Of a stretch of DNA of 64,000 bases, positions 35,830 to 44,915 are shown piece after piece. Source of the stretch: VRUE01 sp963730315 (GTDB lineage: Bacteria; Actinomycetota; Thermoleophilia; Solirubrobacterales; 70-9); NCBI GenBank assembly GCA_963730315.1, contig CAVSRD010000019.1, positions 146,568 to 210,567 of the forward strand. Direction: 5' to 3'. How positions within the stretch are numbered: the first letter of the stretch is position 1; every line of letters starts with the position of its first letter. A program made the translations under genes and the position numbers. The notes under the pieces are model-generated. The model ran no database searches. It was not told the DNA's origin and worked only from the letters and a program-made list of their open reading frames with translations.

Positions 35830-36834
35830 TCAGCTCTTCGCCAGGGCCCGCAGCGATTGTCGCAGCGAGCGTGTGGTGGCAAGCACCGCGGTCGGCTCGT
35901 AGCCGCAGTGGGCCATGCAGTTGTCGCAGCGCGGGTCGCGACCGCGCCCGTAGGAGTCCCAATCGGTGGTCTCGAGCAGCTCGCGGTAGGTCTCCGCGTA
36001 GCCGTCGGCCATCAGGTAGCAGGGTCGCTGCCAGCCGAACAGCGAGTAGCTGGGTATGCCCCAGGCGGTGCACTGAAAGTCGACCTTGCCCTCGAGGAAG
36101 TCGAGGAAGAGCGGCGAGTGGTTGAGCCGCCAGCGCCGTCGCCGCCCACCGGCGAAGGCGGCGCGGAACAGCTCGTGCGTCTGGCGCACGCCGAGGAAGT
36201 GGTCCTGGTCGGGCGCCTTCTCGTAAGCGTAGGCCGGCGAGATCATCATCTGGTCGACCTCTAGCTCGTCGTTGAGGAAGTCGAGCACACGGCGCACCGT
36301 GTGCGGCGAGTCGTGGGTGAAGAAGGTGGTGTTGGTGGTCACCCGGAAGCCGCGCCCCTTGGCGGCGCGGATCGCGGCGACGGCCGTGTCGAACACGCCC
36401 TCGCGGCAGACCGACTCGTCGTGGCGCTCGCGCAGCCCATCGATGTGGACCGCCCAGGCGAAGTAGGGGGACGGCTCGAAGCGGTCGAGCTTGCGCTCCA
36501 TCATGATCGCGTTGGTGCACAGGTAGACGAAGCGCTTGCGCTCGATCAGGCGGCGCACGATCTCGTCGATCTCGGGGTGGATCAGCGGCTCGCCACCGGC
36601 GATCGAGACCATCGGCGCGCCGCACTCCTCGATCGCGCCGATCGCCTGCTCGACCGGCATGCGGCGGCGCAGCACGTGATCGGGCTGCTGGATCTTGCCG
36701 CAGCCGGCGCACGCCAGGTTGCACTGGAACAGCGGCTCCAGCTCGACGATCAGCGGGAACTTGTCGCGCCTGCGCAGCCTCTGCGTCGCCAGGTAGGCGG
36801 CCATGCGGGCGGTCTGTCTGAGCGGGACGGGCAC
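35830..36834 (-). CDS. hpnH: hopanoid biosynthesis radical SAM protein HpnH
   Basis: 334 aa from GTG 36834. The radical SAM cluster is CNLACAGC, preceded by DKFPLIVELEPLFQ. PMVSIAGGEPLIHPEIDEIV and VTTNTTFFTHDSP are typical HpnH segments. The C-terminus has CDNCMAHCGYEPTAV. Adds adenosine to diploptene to give adenosylhopane. Five nt past HpnG, in the same operon. Confidence 0.93.
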   Translation of the reverse strand: MPVPLRQTARMAAYLATQRLRRRDKFPLIVELEPLFQCNLACAGCGKIQQPDHVLRRRMPVEQAIGAIEECGAPMVSIAGGEPLIHPEIDEIVRRLIERKRFVYLCTNAIMMERKLDRFEPSPYFAWAVHIDGLRERHDESVCREGVFDTAVAAIRAAKGRGFRVTTNTTFFTHDSPHTVRRVLDFLNDELEVDQMMISPAYAYEKAPDQDHFLGVRQTHELFRAAFAGGRRRRWRLNHSPLFLDFLEGKVDFQCTAWGIPSYSLFGWQRPCYLMADGYAETYRELLETTDWDSYGRGRDPRCDNCMAHCGYEPTAVLATTRSLRQSLRALAKS

Positions 36835-36838
36835 CGGG

Positions 36839-37462
36839 TCAGCCCGCCTCTCGAGCGGCGTCCCGGGCCCACTCCTCGGCCAGGCCGCAGGCGCGGCGCA
36901 GTGTGCGGTAGGCGATCGCCGCGCAGGCGACGGTGCGCAGCGGCCGGTACAGCTCGTGGCGCTCAGTGTCGACGACGACGCGCAGGACGGCGAGCGGGCG
37001 GCCACGGGCGGCCGGGGCGAGCCATGCGGACTCCATGTCGACCGCGAGCGCGCCGCCGCCACGCAGGGCGCGCCGCCGCCTGCCCAACACGGGCCGCCGG
37101 CTGGAGGCGATCGGACCGGCCCGGACGTGCAGGCCGCCGTGGCGCAGCGCGCCGGCGAGGGGCGTTGGGTCGGCGCAGGCGATCGTCCGGTTCGGGCCGT
37201 GCAGCTCCGTGGCCAGCACTATGTGGCCCGGCTCCAGCTGGGGGTCGAGGGCGCCGCAGAAGCCGGCGATCAGCAGCGTGCCGCCACCCCCCTCGCCCGC
37301 CAGCCGCACCGAGCGCGCCGCCCGCCGCGGGCCCATTCCGACCCGGTGCACCAGCGCTCCGGGCGCGCCGGCGCGCGCGGCGCGCGCCTCGATCGAGAGC
37401 GGCGCCAGGACGACGAGCCCACCGGCCCCGCTGCGCTCGCGCGTGGCGCTCGCCGGGCTCAT
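36839..37462 (-). CDS. hpnG: hopanoid phosphorylase/nucleosidase HpnG
   Basis: 207 aa from ATG 37462. A nucleoside phosphorylase-like fold: LLIAGFCGALDPQLEPGHIV and ALAVDMESAWLA, with the family DMES motif. In the hopanoid pathway it cleaves adenine from adenosylhopane. ATGA overlap with SHC. Confidence 0.85.
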   Translation of the reverse strand: MSPASATRERSGAGGLVVLAPLSIEARAARAGAPGALVHRVGMGPRRAARSVRLAGEGGGGTLLIAGFCGALDPQLEPGHIVLATELHGPNRTIACADPTPLAGALRHGGLHVRAGPIASSRRPVLGRRRRALRGGGALAVDMESAWLAPAARGRPLAVLRVVVDTERHELYRPLRTVACAAIAYRTLRRACGLAEEWARDAAREAG

Positions 37463-39339
37463 CGCAGGCACCTGCCCAGCGCCATGATCGGGAAGACGAG
37501 ACGGTAGAGGTGGTAGTTGATGTAGTAGTCGGATGGGAAGCCGGTGCCGGTGAACTGCGGCTCCTCCCAGCCGCCGTCGGGCAGCTGGGTCTCGACCAGC
37601 CACTGGACGCCGCGCCGCGCCGCGCCGCCGCGCCGCTCGCCGGCCGCGTCGAGCGCCAGCAGCGCCCAGGCGGTCTGCGAGGCGGTGCTCTCGCCGCGGC
37701 CGATCCAGGCCGGGTCATCGTAGGAGCGCGGGTCCTCGCCCCAGCCACCGTCGGGATTCTGATGCCGCTCGAGCCAGGCGACCGCGCGGCACACCGGCTC
37801 GGCCGTGGGCGGCATGCCGGCGGCGACCAGCGCCGGCACGGCGGCCCCGGTGCCGTAGACGTGGTTGACGCCCCAGCGCCCGAACCAGGAGCCGTCCTCC
37901 TCCTGGGCGGCCAGCAGCCAGTCGAGTCCGCCCCGCGCCGACTCGGCGCTGCCGCGGCCGAGCGTCGCGAGCATCTCCAGCGCGTGGGCGGTGACGTCGG
38001 CGCTCGGCGGGTCGATCACCTCGCCGAAGTCGCAGAAGGGCAGCTCGCGGACCAGCGAGCGGCGGTTGTCGGCGTCGAAGGCCCCCCAGCCGCCGTCGCC
38101 GCTTTGCATCCCCTCGACCCAGGCCGCCCCGCGCTCGATCGCCGCGGCGACGCGGCAGGGGTCCGGATGCTCGACCCGGCGCAGCGCCAGCGAGACCACG
38201 GCGGTGTCGTCGACGTCGGGGTAGTTGTCGTTCTCGAACTCGAACGCCCAGCCGCCAGGCTCGAGGTTTGGTCGGCGGATCGACCAGTCTCCGCGGGCGA
38301 GGATCTGCTCGCCGAGCAGCCAGTCGGCGGCGCGCACGAGCGGCTCCTCGTCGCCGGGCAGGCCGGCGTCGGTCAGCGCGACCAGTGCCAGGGCGGTGTC
38401 CCAGACCGACGACTGGCACGCTTCCATGCGGCGGGTGCCGTCCTCGACGGCGAACCGCTCCAGCCCCTCGAGGCCCCGTCGCATGACCGGGTGGTCGAGC
38501 TCGTAGCCGCGCAGGCTGAGCGCGATCAGCGAGTAGACCCAGGGCGGCTGGATGCCGCCCCAGGAGCCGTCGGCCTCCTGGCGGTCGACGATCCAGCGCT
38601 CCGCGCGGCCGAGCGACGACTCGCGAAGCCTCCGCGGCGGGCGGCGCTGGTAGAGGTGCAGGAGTCGGTCGAGGCCGACCAGCGCCCGTCCACGCAGCGA
38701 GGCCGGCGCCGGCGGAGACCAGGGCCGCTCGCCGCGCAGCTCCTCCAGCCCGAACGGCAACGGGCGGCTGGGCCGGTAGGAGAGCACGACTGAGAGCGCG
38801 ACGATCGTCTGCCGAGCCCAGCAGGCGAAGTCGTAGGGATTGAATGGGAACCAGGGCGGCAGCAGGATCAGCTCGGCGGGCAGGGCCGGCACCCGCTCCC
38901 ATGGCCAGGCGCCGAACAGGGCCAGCCAGATGTGGGTGAAGACCCGCGCCTCCTCGAGGCCCCCCGCCTCACGGGCGAAGGCGGAGGCGGCGCGCATATG
39001 CTCGCTCTCGGGCGGGTCGCCGACGAGCCGCAGGCCGACGTAGGCCTCGATCGTGGTCGAGAGGTCGCCGGGGCCGCCGTGGAAGTTGGCCCAGGAGCCG
39101 TCGGGTCGCTGCCGGGAGCGGATCGAGGCGGCGGAGCGCTCGCTCGCGTCAGCCTTCCGGATACCGAGGAACTCCCGCAGGAGCAGATCCTCGGCGTCCA
39201 TGGTGACGTTCGTCTCCAGCTCGCCCTGCCACCAGCCGTCGGCGCTCTGCAGAGAGAGCAGGCGCTCCCGGGCGCGGAGCAGCGCCTCCTCGGTGGCGTC
39301 GGGAGTGGCGACTTCGCGCGCCGCCTCGCTTGACCCCAT
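37459..39339 (-). CDS. shc: squalene-hopene cyclase
   Basis: 626 aa. The catalytic DxDD is DVDD (375-378). Several QW repeats are visible (QSADGWWQGE, RQRPDGSWANF, MQSGDGGWGAFD, HQNPDGGWGED, QLPDGGWEEPQ). The C-terminal YYINYHLYRLVFPIMALGR is typical. Cyclises squalene to hopene at the membrane. First gene of SHC-HpnG-HpnH, with the tRNA-Pro just upstream. Confidence 0.97.
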   Translation of the reverse strand: MGSSEAAREVATPDATEEALLRARERLLSLQSADGWWQGELETNVTMDAEDLLLREFLGIRKADASERSAASIRSRQRPDGSWANFHGGPGDLSTTIEAYVGLRLVGDPPESEHMRAASAFAREAGGLEEARVFTHIWLALFGAWPWERVPALPAELILLPPWFPFNPYDFACWARQTIVALSVVLSYRPSRPLPFGLEELRGERPWSPPAPASLRGRALVGLDRLLHLYQRRPPRRLRESSLGRAERWIVDRQEADGSWGGIQPPWVYSLIALSLRGYELDHPVMRRGLEGLERFAVEDGTRRMEACQSSVWDTALALVALTDAGLPGDEEPLVRAADWLLGEQILARGDWSIRRPNLEPGGWAFEFENDNYPDVDDTAVVSLALRRVEHPDPCRVAAAIERGAAWVEGMQSGDGGWGAFDADNRRSLVRELPFCDFGEVIDPPSADVTAHALEMLATLGRGSAESARGGLDWLLAAQEEDGSWFGRWGVNHVYGTGAAVPALVAAGMPPTAEPVCRAVAWLERHQNPDGGWGEDPRSYDDPAWIGRGESTASQTAWALLALDAAGERRGGAARRGVQWLVETQLPDGGWEEPQFTGTGFPSDYYINYHLYRLVFPIMALGRCLR

Positions 39340-39381
39340 GCGTTGACGGATAGCGGCCCCAAGATGACAGATCGCCGAGAA

Positions 39382-39455
39382 TCGGGGCGCCCGGATTCGA
39401 ACCGGGGACCTCGGCCACCCAAAGGCCGCGCGCTACCAGGCTGCGCCACGCCCCG
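39382..39455 (-). tRNA. tRNA-Pro (anticodon TGG)
   Basis: Minus-strand cloverleaf of 74 nt: acceptor CGGGGCG/CGCCCCG, anticodon stem CGGCC/GGCCG with loop TTTGGGT, T-arm CCCGG-TTCGAAT-CCGGG. Reads CCA codons. Confidence 0.93.
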
Positions 39456-39524
39456 CTGGTTCGATCTTAAAGCCACCTGGGCGGCGCGACGCGAGCGGCT
39501 CGGCAACCGCTAGGTTCCGCCCAG

Positions 39525-40814
39525 ATGGCCGACGTGCGCCCGATCTATGCGACCCACTACGACCTCGGGGTGGTCGGCTCGCTGGACGAGGTCGCGGCGC
39601 CGCCCTACGACGTGATCGACGCGGCCCAGCGGGCCGAGCTGCTCGAGCGCTCCCCCTACAACGCGGTGGCGATCGACCTGCCGAAACCCTACGGCGAGAC
39701 CGGGCCGCAGCAGACAGAGGGCGACCCCTACGAGAGGGCGGCGGAGACGATGGCCGCATGGCGCGAGGCCGGCGCGCTCGTCAGCGACTCCGAGCCGGCG
39801 ATCTGGGCGATGGCCCAGGCGTACACCGGTCCCGACGGAACAGCCCGCACCCGCCACGGCATCCTGGCCCGGGTCCGGGTCGAGGACTTCTCGGCCGGAC
39901 AGGTGCTGCCCCACGAGCGGACCCTGCCCGGGCCGAAGCAGGACCGCCTCGACCTGACCCGCGCAACCCGCCACAACCTCTCGCCGATCTTCTCGCTCAG
40001 CACCGCGGACCCCTGGCCGCTCGTCGCCGCCGGGATCGACCTGGAAGCCCCGTGGGGCGAAGCGACCGACGAGGGCGGCACCGTGACCCGCGTCTGGCGG
40101 GTCGGCGATGCCGCGATCCACTCGCAGGTGAGCGAGCTGCTGGCCGGCGCCCAGCTGCTGATCGCCGACGGCCACCACCGTTACGAGACGGCGATCGCCT
40201 ACCGCGACGAGGTCGGCGGCGAGGGCGACCACGACTACACCTTGATGGCGCTGACCGGGCTCGACGACCCGGGCCTCACCGTCTTCCCCACCCACCGGCT
40301 GCTCTCCGGCTTCCGCGACGATCCCGAGCGCCAGCGGCGGCTCGGCGAGGGGCTGCGCGAGCTGTTCGAGACAACCGAGGTGCCGGCCGGGGAGCTGGAC
40401 CCGCTCGGCGAGCTGGGGGTCGGCGTCTTCGGCCTCTACGACGCCCACCATCGGCAGGGCTACCGCCTGCGGCTGAAGGACGCTGCGATCGCCGCTTTGG
40501 ACCGGCAGCTCGCCGGCAGGCCCGAGGCTTTCCGCCGGCTCGACGTGGCGATCCTCGAGACGCTGGTGCTGAAGGGGATCGCCGGGCTGAGCGAGGACGA
40601 CATCCTCGCCAAGCGCGGCCTTGGCTACGCGAAGAGCGTCGAGGACTCGCTCGGGCTGATCGAGCGCGGCGCCTACGACGTCGCCTTTCTGCTCCGCCCG
40701 ATCCCGGTCGACCAGGTGCGGGCGATCTGCGAGAGCGAGGAGAACATGCCGCCCAAGTCGACCTATTTCTTCCCCAAGGTGCCGACCGGGCTGGTCTTCA
40801 ACCCGGTCGGTTGA
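39525..40814 (+). CDS. DUF1015 (SerK-like) protein
   Basis: 429 aa from ATG 39525. Family features: AAPPYDVIDAAQRAELL near the N-terminus, LLIADGHHRYETAIAYRDEV at about 210 and ENMPPKSTYFFPKVPTGLVF at the end. DUF1015 members are related to the archaeal ADP-dependent serine kinase, with the ADGHHR segment conserved. Substrate here unknown. Confidence 0.85.
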   Translation: MADVRPIYATHYDLGVVGSLDEVAAPPYDVIDAAQRAELLERSPYNAVAIDLPKPYGETGPQQTEGDPYERAAETMAAWREAGALVSDSEPAIWAMAQAYTGPDGTARTRHGILARVRVEDFSAGQVLPHERTLPGPKQDRLDLTRATRHNLSPIFSLSTADPWPLVAAGIDLEAPWGEATDEGGTVTRVWRVGDAAIHSQVSELLAGAQLLIADGHHRYETAIAYRDEVGGEGDHDYTLMALTGLDDPGLTVFPTHRLLSGFRDDPERQRRLGEGLRELFETTEVPAGELDPLGELGVGVFGLYDAHHRQGYRLRLKDAAIAALDRQLAGRPEAFRRLDVAILETLVLKGIAGLSEDDILAKRGLGYAKSVEDSLGLIERGAYDVAFLLRPIPVDQVRAICESEENMPPKSTYFFPKVPTGLVFNPVG

Positions 40815-40842
40815 GGTGCGCTCTCCGTAGGATGGGCCCCAG

Positions 40843-41418
40843 GTGAAGATCTACACGCGTAAGGGCGACGACGGCACCACCTCGCTCTGGTACGGCGGGC
40901 GGGTCCCCAAGCATCACGGCCGCACCGAGGCGTACGGGGCCCTCGACGAGGCCGGCTCGGTGCTGGGCGTGGCCCGCGCCCTGTGCGGCGCGGAGGGGGC
41001 CGAGGAGCTGGCCGGCGACCTGCTCCGCCTCCAGGATGACCTGTTCGTCGCCGGCGCCGAGCTGGCGACCGCGCCAGAGGCGGCGGCACGGCTCGAAGAC
41101 GGGGTCAGCCGCACGACCGAGGAGATGGTGGAGTGGCTGGAGGGGCGGATCGACCGCTACATGGGAGAGGTCGACCTGCCGCCGCAGTTCGTAATTCCGG
41201 GCGGCAACCAGCTCTCCGCCCAGCTCGACGTGGCCCGCGCGACGATCCGCCGCGCCGAGCGCCGGATCAGCGCCCTTGGCGAGGCCGGCGAGCTGGCCGG
41301 CGAGACGATCGTCCACTTCGTCAACCGCGCCTCGGACCTCGTCTACGCGATGGCCCGCTTCGCCGACGTCGACGACCCGGCCCTGTTCGAGGGCAGGCGG
41401 CGGGATGGGGCGCGATGA
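40843..41418 (+). CDS. cob(I)alamin adenosyltransferase (PduO type)
   Basis: 191 aa from GTG 40843. N-terminal KIYTRKGDDGTTSLWYGGRV is the ATP-binding signature, followed by YGALDEAGSVLGVAR. PGGNQLSAQLDVARATIRRA, ERR and FVNRASDLVYAMAR complete the family. Makes adenosylcobalamin. ATGA overlap with OsmC. Confidence 0.93.
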   Translation: MKIYTRKGDDGTTSLWYGGRVPKHHGRTEAYGALDEAGSVLGVARALCGAEGAEELAGDLLRLQDDLFVAGAELATAPEAAARLEDGVSRTTEEMVEWLEGRIDRYMGEVDLPPQFVIPGGNQLSAQLDVARATIRRAERRISALGEAGELAGETIVHFVNRASDLVYAMARFADVDDPALFEGRRRDGAR

Positions 41419-41816
41419 AGGTCAGCGCCCGCCGCCGCGAGGGATTCGTCCACGATGTGGAGATCGAAGGTGGAGCCCACCACCTCGTCGTCGACGAGCC
41501 CGAGGTGGCCGGGGGCACCGACGCGGGGCCCGCCCCGACCCGGCTGGTCGCCGCCGGCCTGGCGAGCTGCATCGCGATCACGATGGAGATGTACGCGGAG
41601 CGCAAAGGCTGGGATTTGGGGGAAGTCGGGGTGGATGTCAACGTCGCCTACGAGGGCTTCGTCCCGACCTCGTTCGCTGCCTCGATCGACCTGCCGGATG
41701 AGTTCAGCGACGAGCAGCGGGAGCGCCTGCTGGTCATCGCCCGCAAATGCCCGGTCCACAAGCTGCTCGCCGGCGAGGCCGAGGTCACGATCTCCGAGCG
41801 GGCCGAGCCGGTGTAG
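41415..41816 (+). CDS. OsmC family protein
   Basis: 133 aa from ATG 41415. The first redox Cys is in AAGLASCIAITMEMYAER and the second in KCPVHKLLAG. OsmC/Ohr proteins reduce hydroperoxides or act as thiol redox proteins. TAG ends directly at the ATG of the SDR gene. Confidence 0.88.
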   Translation: MKVSARRREGFVHDVEIEGGAHHLVVDEPEVAGGTDAGPAPTRLVAAGLASCIAITMEMYAERKGWDLGEVGVDVNVAYEGFVPTSFAASIDLPDEFSDEQRERLLVIARKCPVHKLLAGEAEVTISERAEPV

Positions 41817-42617
41817 ATGGACCTCGGCTTGAGAGGTCGCGGTTGCGTCGTCACCGGCGCCAGCCGCGGGATCGGCCGCGAGGCGGCGCGACTGCTCTGC
41901 GCCGAGGGAGCCGACGTCCTGCTGGTCGCCCGGGGCGAGGAGCGGCTTGCGGACGCCGCCGAGGAAGCGGCCGGGGCCGGCGGCCGCGCCGAGACGCTCG
42001 CCCTCGACGTCACCGACCCCGACGCCGGCGAGCGGATGCTGGCGGCGGCGAGCGAGCGCTTCGGCAGCCTCGACGTGCTCGTCAACAACGCCGGCGCAGC
42101 GAGCTGGCGCGACCTCGACGAGGTGCCCGACGAGGACTGGCGCGCCCAGTACGAGCTGAACGTGATGGCGCCGCTGCGGGCGATGCGCGCCGCCGCCCCG
42201 GCGATGGCCGAGCGCGGCTGGGGCCGGGTCGTGAACGTCTGCTCGACCGCCGGCAAGCGTCCCTCCGCGGCGATGCCCGAGTACTCGGTCGCGAAGGCGG
42301 CCGAGCTGTCGCTCTCCCGCCTCTTTGCCGACCGCTACGCGAAGCGGGGCGTCCTCGTCAACGCGGTCTGTCCCGGCCCGGTCGAGTCCGAGCTGTGGAT
42401 GGAGCCGGGCGGTCTCCTCGACCAGTCGCGGGAGATGTCGGGCGCGGGGAGCCGCGAGGAGGCGCTGGCGACCGCCGGCTCGAAACGACCGATCGGCCGC
42501 CTGGCCGAGGCCGGAGAGATCGCCGCCGCGATCGTCTTCCTCTGCTCGGAGCGCGCCTCCTACGTCAGCGGCGCCGCCTGGTCGGTGGACGGCGGCACCG
42601 TCCAGGTGATCATCTGA
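41817..42617 (+). CDS. short-chain dehydrogenase/reductase
   Basis: 266 aa. Cofactor motif VVTGASRGIGREAAR, LVNNAGA, catalytic S (VVNVCSTAGK), YxxxK (EYSVAKAAELSL) and PGPVES. A classical SDR; the GASRGIG form with a basic residue nearby favours NADP. Substrate unknown. Confidence 0.92.
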   Translation: MDLGLRGRGCVVTGASRGIGREAARLLCAEGADVLLVARGEERLADAAEEAAGAGGRAETLALDVTDPDAGERMLAAASERFGSLDVLVNNAGAASWRDLDEVPDEDWRAQYELNVMAPLRAMRAAAPAMAERGWGRVVNVCSTAGKRPSAAMPEYSVAKAAELSLSRLFADRYAKRGVLVNAVCPGPVESELWMEPGGLLDQSREMSGAGSREEALATAGSKRPIGRLAEAGEIAAAIVFLCSERASYVSGAAWSVDGGTVQVII

Positions 42618-43114
42618 GACGGGAGGTCGACGCGGCGGTCCTGTTGCCCCTCTACGGGTGGCCCGACGAGCCGGGGCTCGTCTTCACTGAGCGCCGCGCG
42701 GACCTGCGCCGCCACGCTGGCGAGATCTCGTTTCCCGGGGGGCGGAGAGACGAGGGCGACGCCGACCTGGCCGCCACCGCCCTGCGCGAGTCCCAGGAGG
42801 AGATCGGCCTCGACCCCGGGTCGGTCGAGATCGGCGAGGAGCTGCCGCCCACCGCGACCTTCGTCACCGGCTACCGCATCCACCCCTTCGTCGGCCGCAT
42901 CCCCCACCCCGGCGAGCTCGACCTGAGGCCGAACCCGGACGAGGTGGAGACGGTGCTCACGTTCTCCTTGGAGGTCCTCCGCGAGGGCTACGCGATGCGC
43001 CGCCTGATCCGCCGCGGCATCCCACTCCACACGCCCACGTACGAGGTGGAAGGACACATGATCTGGGGAGCTACGGCCCGCATCCTCGGCGATTTCCTGC
43101 AGAAACCCGCGTGA
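42614..43114 (+). CDS. Nudix hydrolase, CoA pyrophosphatase-like
   Basis: About 166 aa. No ATG, GTG or TTG fits. CTG 42614 overlaps the SDR stop (CTGA) and begins the natural N-terminus (RREVDAAVLLPLYGW). Nudix box GGRRDEGDADLAATALRESQ then EEIGL, with UPF0035-like flanks (HAGEISFPGG before, IHPFVGRIPHPGELDLRPNP after). Probably hydrolyses CoA or related nucleotides. Confidence 0.8.
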   Translation: MRREVDAAVLLPLYGWPDEPGLVFTERRADLRRHAGEISFPGGRRDEGDADLAATALRESQEEIGLDPGSVEIGEELPPTATFVTGYRIHPFVGRIPHPGELDLRPNPDEVETVLTFSLEVLREGYAMRRLIRRGIPLHTPTYEVEGHMIWGATARILGDFLQKPA

Positions 43115-43132
43115 GCCGGCCCGCGACGGCGC

Positions 43133-43975
43133 TCAGACGTCCTTCTCGATCGGCATCCCGACCAGATTCCCCCACTCGGTCCACGACCCGTCGTAGTTCT
43201 TGACGTCCCCCTGACCGAGCAGCTCGTGCAGGACGAACCAGGTGTGAGCGGAGCGCTCGCCGATCCGGCAGTAGGCGATGATCGGGTTGTCGCCGTCGAT
43301 CACGCCCTTCGAGGTGTACAGCTCGCGAAGCTCGTCGGCCGATTTGAAGGTGCCGTCCTCGTTCACCGCCTGCGCCCAGGGAACCGAGGCGGCGCCCGGG
43401 ACGTGCCCGCCGCGCTGCGCGCCCTCCTGCTCGTAGCCGGCCATCGCGATCAGCTCGCCCGAGTACTCCTGCGGGCTGCGCACGTCGACCAGGTTGGTCG
43501 AGGAGTCGATCGCCTGCCTGACCTCGTCGCGGTAGGCGCGGATCGAGTCGTCGCCGGGCTGGGCCGTGAACGTCGCCGCGGGATGGTCGGGCAGCTCGGT
43601 GCTCGTCTCGTGCCCATCGGCGATCCACTTGTCGCGCGGCCCGTCGACAAGCTTCACCTTGTCGTGGCCGTAGTAGCGGAAGTACCAGTAGGTGTAGGCG
43701 GCGAACCAGTTGTTGCGGTCGCCGTAGAGGACGACCATGTGATCGTTGGAGATGCCGCGGCTGCCCATCAGCGCGCCGAAGTCCTCGGGGCCGAGGAAGT
43801 CGCGCTTCACCTGGTCCTGGAGGTCGGTCTGCCAGTCGAATCCGATCGCTCCCGGGATGTGCGCCTCCGCGTACAGCTCTGGGTTCTCGTCGACCTCGAC
43901 GATGCGGATCGAGTCGTCGTCGAGGTGCTCGGCGACCCAATCGGTCTCGACAAGGACATCCTTCGCATAGCTCAT
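43133..43975 (-). CDS. thiosulfate/3-mercaptopyruvate sulfurtransferase
   Basis: 280 aa from ATG 43975. Two rhodanese domains. The active-site Cys is in IAYCRIGERSAHTWF (CRxGERS, as in actinobacterial thiosulfate sulfurtransferases). VDVRSPQEYSGE begins the second domain. Regulated region upstream at 44001-44031. Confidence 0.92.
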   Translation of the reverse strand: MSYAKDVLVETDWVAEHLDDDSIRIVEVDENPELYAEAHIPGAIGFDWQTDLQDQVKRDFLGPEDFGALMGSRGISNDHMVVLYGDRNNWFAAYTYWYFRYYGHDKVKLVDGPRDKWIADGHETSTELPDHPAATFTAQPGDDSIRAYRDEVRQAIDSSTNLVDVRSPQEYSGELIAMAGYEQEGAQRGGHVPGAASVPWAQAVNEDGTFKSADELRELYTSKGVIDGDNPIIAYCRIGERSAHTWFVLHELLGQGDVKNYDGSWTEWGNLVGMPIEKDV

Positions 43976-44000
43976 CCGCAACCTCCGATTCCGTGACCTC

Positions 44001-44031
44001 CCCAATTGGGCCTAATCCCAATCGGAGTTTA
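44001..44031 (-). promoter_or_regulatory. putative promoter/operator of the sulfurtransferase gene
   Basis: CCCAATTGGG (44001-44010) is a 10-bp palindrome that overlaps a second inverted repeat, ATTGGG-6-CCCAAT (44005-44022). On the minus strand TAAACT (44031-44026) is a plausible -10. The repeats would cover the start site, suggesting repression. The regulator is unknown. Confidence 0.4.
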
Positions 44032-44050
44032 GAGATATCGGGGATCGAGC

Positions 44051-44563
44051 TCAGCCCTCGGCCACGCCGAGGACGCCGCCGGCGGCGGTGTCGGTCCAGA
44101 TGATCGTGGGATCCTCCCAGGTGGCCGAGTCGCACGGGTCGACGAGCAGGTAGGAGACCGGCATCTGCCAGGTCTCAGCCACCGCCTCGACCGTCTCGCG
44201 GCCGCGGGCGAGCAGGATCGAGTCGACGCTCCCCGCCGACTCGTAGACGAAGCCGCGCACGGGCGTCTCGACCAGTTTCTTCAGCACCCGATCAAGCCGC
44301 GGGCCGTGGAGCGCGGACAGTTCCTCCGCCGTCCCCTCGGCCGAGCCGAGAATCCAGGCGACCACCGTCACGTCGCCGGCCACCTCGAGCATCGAGCCGG
44401 GGTCGGCCGGATCGGCAAAGGCAGGCTCGATCCCCGCCGCCTCGATCGCCGCGAGGCCCTCATCGCGACGGCTCGTGCCCCGCACCTCCCAGCCCTTGGC
44501 CAGCAGGCGCTTGCCGAGCAGGCGCCCGCGGCAACCGCAGCCGACGATCAGCGCTCGCGCCAT
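44051..44563 (-). CDS. NAD(P)-binding Rossmann protein
   Basis: 170 aa from ATG 44563. N-terminal ALIVGCGCRGRLLGKRLLAK is a dinucleotide-binding glycine loop, then GTSRRDEG. GFVYESAGSVD resembles the epimerase core. Shorter than true epimerases; probably a small NAD(P)-binding protein of unknown substrate. Confidence 0.65.
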   Translation of the reverse strand: MARALIVGCGCRGRLLGKRLLAKGWEVRGTSRRDEGLAAIEAAGIEPAFADPADPGSMLEVAGDVTVVAWILGSAEGTAEELSALHGPRLDRVLKKLVETPVRGFVYESAGSVDSILLARGRETVEAVAETWQMPVSYLLVDPCDSATWEDPTIIWTDTAAGGVLGVAEG

Positions 44564-44576
44564 CGCCCCACCCCGC

Positions 44577-44870
44577 TCAGGCCGGGTCGAAGGGATCGCC
44601 CCGGCGCAGCCGTTCCATCTCCTCCTGCTCGACCTCGGCCCGCAGCGCCTCCTCGTCTATCTCCGGCGCGCCGCGACGGCGGCGCATCGCGTTCTGGGCT
44701 TCGAGCATCTGCCGCACGTCGTCGATTTCGTTCTGCGCCTCCACCTCGGGTGAGCGCGTCGGCCTCCAGTCGACCAGCTCGGCGCTGCTGCCCGGGTAGT
44801 AGTGCCCGATCAGCAGCAGCACCCCAACGATCAGCGCCAGCATGGCGAGCGTTCCAAGGACGAACCACAC
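44577..44870 (-). CDS. single-TM protein with acidic/basic coiled tail
   Basis: 97 aa from GTG 44870. One TM helix (FVLGTLAMLALIVGVLLLIG), then a charged helical tail rich in Glu and Arg (AEVEQEEMERLRRG). No family recognised. Same direction as the Rossmann gene, 13 nt apart. Confidence 0.55.
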   Translation of the reverse strand: MWFVLGTLAMLALIVGVLLLIGHYYPGSSAELVDWRPTRSPEVEAQNEIDDVRQMLEAQNAMRRRRGAPEIDEEALRAEVEQEEMERLRRGDPFDPA

Positions 44871-44915
44871 GGGGCAAGGATACGCCGGATGTGCCGGTTC
44901 CCTTTAATCCGACGG

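Noticed and set aside
36301..38793. 830-codon plus-strand frame opposite SHC/HpnG/HpnH
   Set aside because: Shadow of the hopanoid genes in GC-rich DNA; no domain, no ribosome site.
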